A stretch of 21,003 nucleotides of DNA from Silene noctiflora (taxonomy: Eukaryota > Streptophyta > Magnoliopsida > Caryophyllales > Caryophyllaceae). Made by a program: the position numbers and the translations under genes. Below the pieces are notes generated by a model, which did no database searches, was not told the origin of the DNA, and saw only the letters and a program-made list of their open reading frames with translations. The DNA lies in contig VHZZ01003509.1 of the NCBI GenBank assembly GCA_009801015.1, positions 86,489 through 107,491 of the forward strand. The letters are read 5' to 3'. The stretch's first letter is position 1. Each line of letters opens with the position of its first letter. Shown piece by piece: positions 18,556 to 21,003 of the stretch.

Positions 18556-18730
18556 GTTTCTAGTCTAACTTGGTATTCTTTCTTTTGTTCCGTATTGCCT
18601 TGATCTTGTGGAGTACTATTGTATGGGGCATAAGTGATGTTTCGTGACCTTGAATGTTTGACCAACCCAAGGTTGACTCTGTTATGGGATAGAGTACCAC
18701 CGTGGTTGTGACGTTGCCCGATCGGAAGGT

Positions 18731-18767
18731 GAACTTCGAGGGCGAAGTTCCTTTTAAGGGGGTAGAG
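18731..18767 (+). other. Hairpin plus polypurine tract, inner module
   Basis: GAACTTCG and CGAAGTTC form a perfect 8-bp stem around AGGG (18731-18750), then AAGGGGGTAGAG (18756-18767). It is repeated 288 bp downstream. Confidence 0.6.
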
Positions 18768-19018
18768 TGTGTTGTGCGCGTGGAAAATTGTGCTATAATC
18801 GTTTTCTATTACGTTATTTAATTATGGAAAAAAAATTACATGTGTACATGTTTTATATTGATAATATGATAAGACGAGGTAATGAGATTTGTGCGAATGG
18901 GATGGATGGTGTTGACGTAGCATTGAGACTACGGATGGTGACGGTTAGATGAGTTATATTTTGTAATGGACCTTATTATTTAACTCTTAGTACTCGTTAA
19001 CCCTGGGGGTTGGGAGTT
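18768..19018 (+). other. Spacer between the two polypurine modules
   Basis: A/T-rich sequence without a recognisable gene. A short open frame at 18767-18952 has no domain I know. Its origin is unclear. Confidence 0.4.
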
Positions 19019-19055
19019 GAACTTCGGGGACGAAGTTCTCTTTAAGGGGAGAAGA
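19019..19055 (+). other. Hairpin plus polypurine tract at the 3' LTR
   Basis: GAACTTCG (19019-19026) and CGAAGTTC (19031-19038) around GGGA, then AAGGGGAGAAGA (19044-19055), ending 1 bp before the LTR start. It is the canonical plus-strand primer position. Confidence 0.85.
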
Positions 19056-19148
19056 TTGTAATAACCGTCCCATATAAGGACCATTGACTGACCATAGTTG
19101 ACTTGTGTGACCTTAATCGTCAAAAAGTAAGTCGTTATTTGACTTTGG

Positions 19149-19237
19149 ACTCGACCTAGTGAGTGACACTCGGTCGAGTGAGGTGCACTCGACTGAGTGC
19201 AGGGGACTCGGTCGAGTACGCAGGCACTCGACCGAGC
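19149..19237. repeat. Palindrome cluster G (5 copies)
   Basis: Starts at 19149, 19168, 19187, 19206 and 19226, the same register as cluster D, ending 15 bp before the TATA-like box. Confidence 0.9.
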
Positions 19238-19800
19238 GCATCGTTGACCGCGTATTAAAATGTTAAGCATAGGTCACAGTTCTCGAATCATTCTTATTTC
19301 TTTTCTTTTCCCTTCCCTTCCCCAAAACCCTAGATCGACGCATCTCTCCCTACCACTCATCCCTCAGCTTGCTAGCATCTACCTAGGGGACTATCACAGG
19401 AATGGAAGTATACGCCAACTCCGACCTAGTTAACCGATCGTCTTATAAGGTAAGTCACTGTCACCATCTGTATGTCTTGGGTTAGGGTTATGGTTACGCG
19501 TAATCGAGTCGTACCATTGTTTTAAGTGTTAATGTCAGTGTGCGATGCTCGTATGTTGAATGGATGATTGATGTTACGTAGAATGCGGTACAGGTAGGGT
19601 TTCCCTACTCAGTTGATTGTAGAACTGTATACTATATTAATGTGACGATCTTGTGATATGTATTGTGATGTGATTTTATGATTGTGACAATGTTGTGATG
19701 GCGGTGTTGGTGGTGGATGTTGGTGTTGGGTGTGATTGAGATATGATTGGTATTTTGATTTTTGAGCCATTGTGAGAGGTGGTCTCACCCCCATTGTTCG

Positions 19801-19827
19801 CCTTCTGTGTTCTCTGAGCGCAGGAGG
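19801..19827 (+). other. Conserved LTR stem-loop (3' LTR copy)
   Basis: CCTTCTGTG pairs with CGCAGGAGG. Both differences from the solo-LTR stem convert C-G to U-G, so pairing survives. Confidence 0.65.
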
Positions 19828-20284
19828 GATGTGCACATTAAGGGACTTGGGTATTGTGGGTGGTTAGGTGGTGTTGTTGCGGTCCCCACTTGCAGGGCTA
19901 CACGTACACTTCGGTGTGTAGTCGGTTACTTGATGTGTGGTGTGTGGTATGGTGATGGTGGCGGTATGGTGTGGTGTTTGTTCCGTTTTGTTTACATTGA
20001 TTATTTTTTATAGTTGTTCAGTTGACTGACCCCGTGTTGTTTGTAAAACTGTGATGATCCTTTCGGGGATGGTGAGCAGACTGGCTTGCAGGTATAGTTG
20101 TTGTTTGGATGCTTGTTTGTGATGATCGTGTTTGGGGATGGGAGACCGCTGATGCTGACGTTTGTATAGTTATGATAGATTCCTCAGTTGTAACATTTAA
20201 GTAATGTAGTTTTTATATCTTGTCCACATAAAGTGTAAATTAATAAAGTGTTGTTCTTAAATGGTCTATTTGATATGTACTTAC

Positions 20285-20298
20285 CTCGGGTAACCGAG
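20285..20298 (+). other. GNRA-tetraloop hairpin (GTAA loop)
   Basis: CTCGG-GTAA-CCGAG, a perfect 5-bp stem, near the 3' LTR end. Confidence 0.65.
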
Positions 20299-20364
20299 AT
20301 GGTAGAACCCTTGGTTGTCAGGGAAGGTCTAGTAAAGGCTTCCTTGGTAAGTAGGGGTGTTATA

Positions 20365-20369
20365 TGGTC
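20365..20369. repeat. Target duplication TGGTC (right copy)
   Basis: One difference from TGGCC at 13842-13846. Ordinary decay since insertion would explain it. Confidence 0.55.
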
Positions 20370-21003
20370 TGTCCCTAATCGGGGATGACTTGCTTTGGAT
20401 GCTTTGGATTCTTTACGTTTTGGTTTTCAAACCACTATATAAGGAAGGATTAGCCTCAACATCTTACACATCTCTTTACATCCTTTTTACACACTTGTAA
20501 TCTTTCTATCATTTCTTAGCTCTTATATTTCTTTAGTATTTTTCTTAGTTTTCTCTTAAGCATTAGAAATTAGTTCACATTACAATTNGTAGTCACAAAA
20601 CAATATTTAAGTTATTCTTGCAATCTCAATATAAGTTCTTTGTTCTACATTGTTCTCTATTATCGAGTTGCAATCATCATTTCGGTAATCTTTACATTCT
20701 AGTTTTCACATTGCTATTTCATTTGTTATTTACATTTAGTTATTGTCATATTTTGCTTTTTTTAATTAGTAATTTGTTATTTCCATTTCTTTTATAATAA
20801 GTGTATGTCATCTAGTTTGTTACATTTAGTATGACATTTCCATTATCATTTCATTAGTAATTTCTCTTTTAGTTTATGTTAGCTAATTTAGTTTACAATC
20901 ACTTTACGTATTTCATTCCTAGTTATTATATATTCATCATTATGTTTAAGTTTATTTCATCATCTCTAGTTATTGTCATTTACATCATGAGTGAGTAGAT
21001 TCT
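20365..21003 (+). mobile_element. Second Athila-like LTR, second segment, running off the right edge
   Basis: Resumes the LTR split at 13846. TATATAAG occurs at 20436-20443, followed by a T-rich R-U5 with a TTTCGGTAATC block (about 20680) like that at about 12505 in the first Athila-like LTR. There is no gene in it. One ambiguous base (N) lies at 20588. Confidence 0.5.

Larger units (their letters stand above)
13847..20364 (+). mobile_element. Non-autonomous (LARD-like) Ty3/gypsy element with an ATHILA ORF-1-like cargo
   Basis: Both LTRs, a tRNA-iMet PBS, a polypurine tract and a near-perfect target duplication are present, so the element is structurally complete at 6,518 bp. I see no gag, protease, reverse transcriptase or integrase. 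The 3.9-kb interior holds a leader, palindrome cluster E with a TATA box, a predicted intron, an ATHILA ORF-1-like remnant, palindrome cluster F and two hairpin-plus-polypurine modules. The LTRs differ at about 18 of the first 235 positions by eye, which suggests an insertion a few million years old under commonly used plant rates (rate-dependent). Coding capacity is broken by roughly two or three disruptions. Related LTRs on a Tekay-like pol element suggest mobilisation in trans. Confidence 0.75.
19057..20364 (+). mobile_element. 3' LTR of the non-autonomous element
   Basis: TGTAATAACC to TGTTATA, 1,308 bp. It matches the 5' LTR throughout, with single-base differences and a 28-bp extra segment at about 19393-19420. 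Parts: palindromes (19149-19237), TATTAAA (19253), GTAAGT (19450), hairpin GTAGGG/CCCTAC (19594-19608), GTGAGA/TCTCAC (19772-19788), the stem-loop (19801-19827), AATAAA (20242-20247) and a CTCGG-GTAA-CCGAG hairpin (20285-20298). Confidence 0.85.

Overview
This is a gene-poor, repeat-dense plant nuclear window, almost entirely nested LTR retrotransposons of the Ty3/gypsy superfamily. Evidence for a flowering plant: an integrase with a C-terminal chromodomain-like tail (chromovirus, Tekay/Del-like), primer binding sites matching plant tRNA-iMet, tRNA-Arg and tRNA-Asp ends, plant-type TATA boxes, and coding remnants of two plant-only retroelement families (ATHILA ORF-1-like and 'putative gypsy-type transposon' PF04195-like). 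The style of the repeats suggests Caryophyllales (Silene-like) to me, but that is memory, not proof. I see no convincing single-copy host gene, tRNA, rRNA or CRISPR.

Layout. 1-1021: part of a minus-strand LTR whose 5' end abuts a pol remnant. 1023-5304: 3' part of a Tekay-like element (integrase and chromodomain, two hairpin-plus-polypurine modules, 3' LTR), whose 3' LTR is split by a solo LTR (2750-4030) with perfect 5-bp target duplications GTTTT. 5305-7621: poorly assignable sequence, perhaps the leader of the next element. 7622-9735: minus-strand Ogre/Tat-like tRNA-Arg PBS and about 2.1-kb LTR. 9736-11779: plus-strand sequence with an unrecognised 110-codon ORF and a PF04195-like remnant, each behind a TATA box. 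11780-13296: Athila-like LTR (TGAT...ATCA) with a tRNA-Asp-like PBS. 13355-13846 plus 20365-21003: a second Athila-like LTR, split by a 6.5-kb element at 13847-20364.

The 13847-20364 element is the most interesting object. It has two LTRs, a tRNA-iMet PBS, a polypurine tract and a near-matching target duplication (TGGCC/TGGTC). I see no gag, protease, reverse transcriptase or integrase in it. It carries instead an ATHILA ORF-1-like coding remnant behind its own promoter and a predicted 5' leader intron. Its LTRs are clearly related to those of the pol-bearing Tekay-like element, so mobilisation in trans is a reasonable inference.

The least expected signal is a family of 12-bp near-palindromes (type ACTCGACCGAGT). 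By eye there are about 44 copies in seven clusters, repeatedly phased at 19-21 bp and mostly just upstream of TATA boxes. The LTR transcripts also contain small stem-loops preserved between diverged copies, including one with compensatory changes and one with a GNRA tetraloop. Two unrelated LTR families in the window carry their own phased palindromes.
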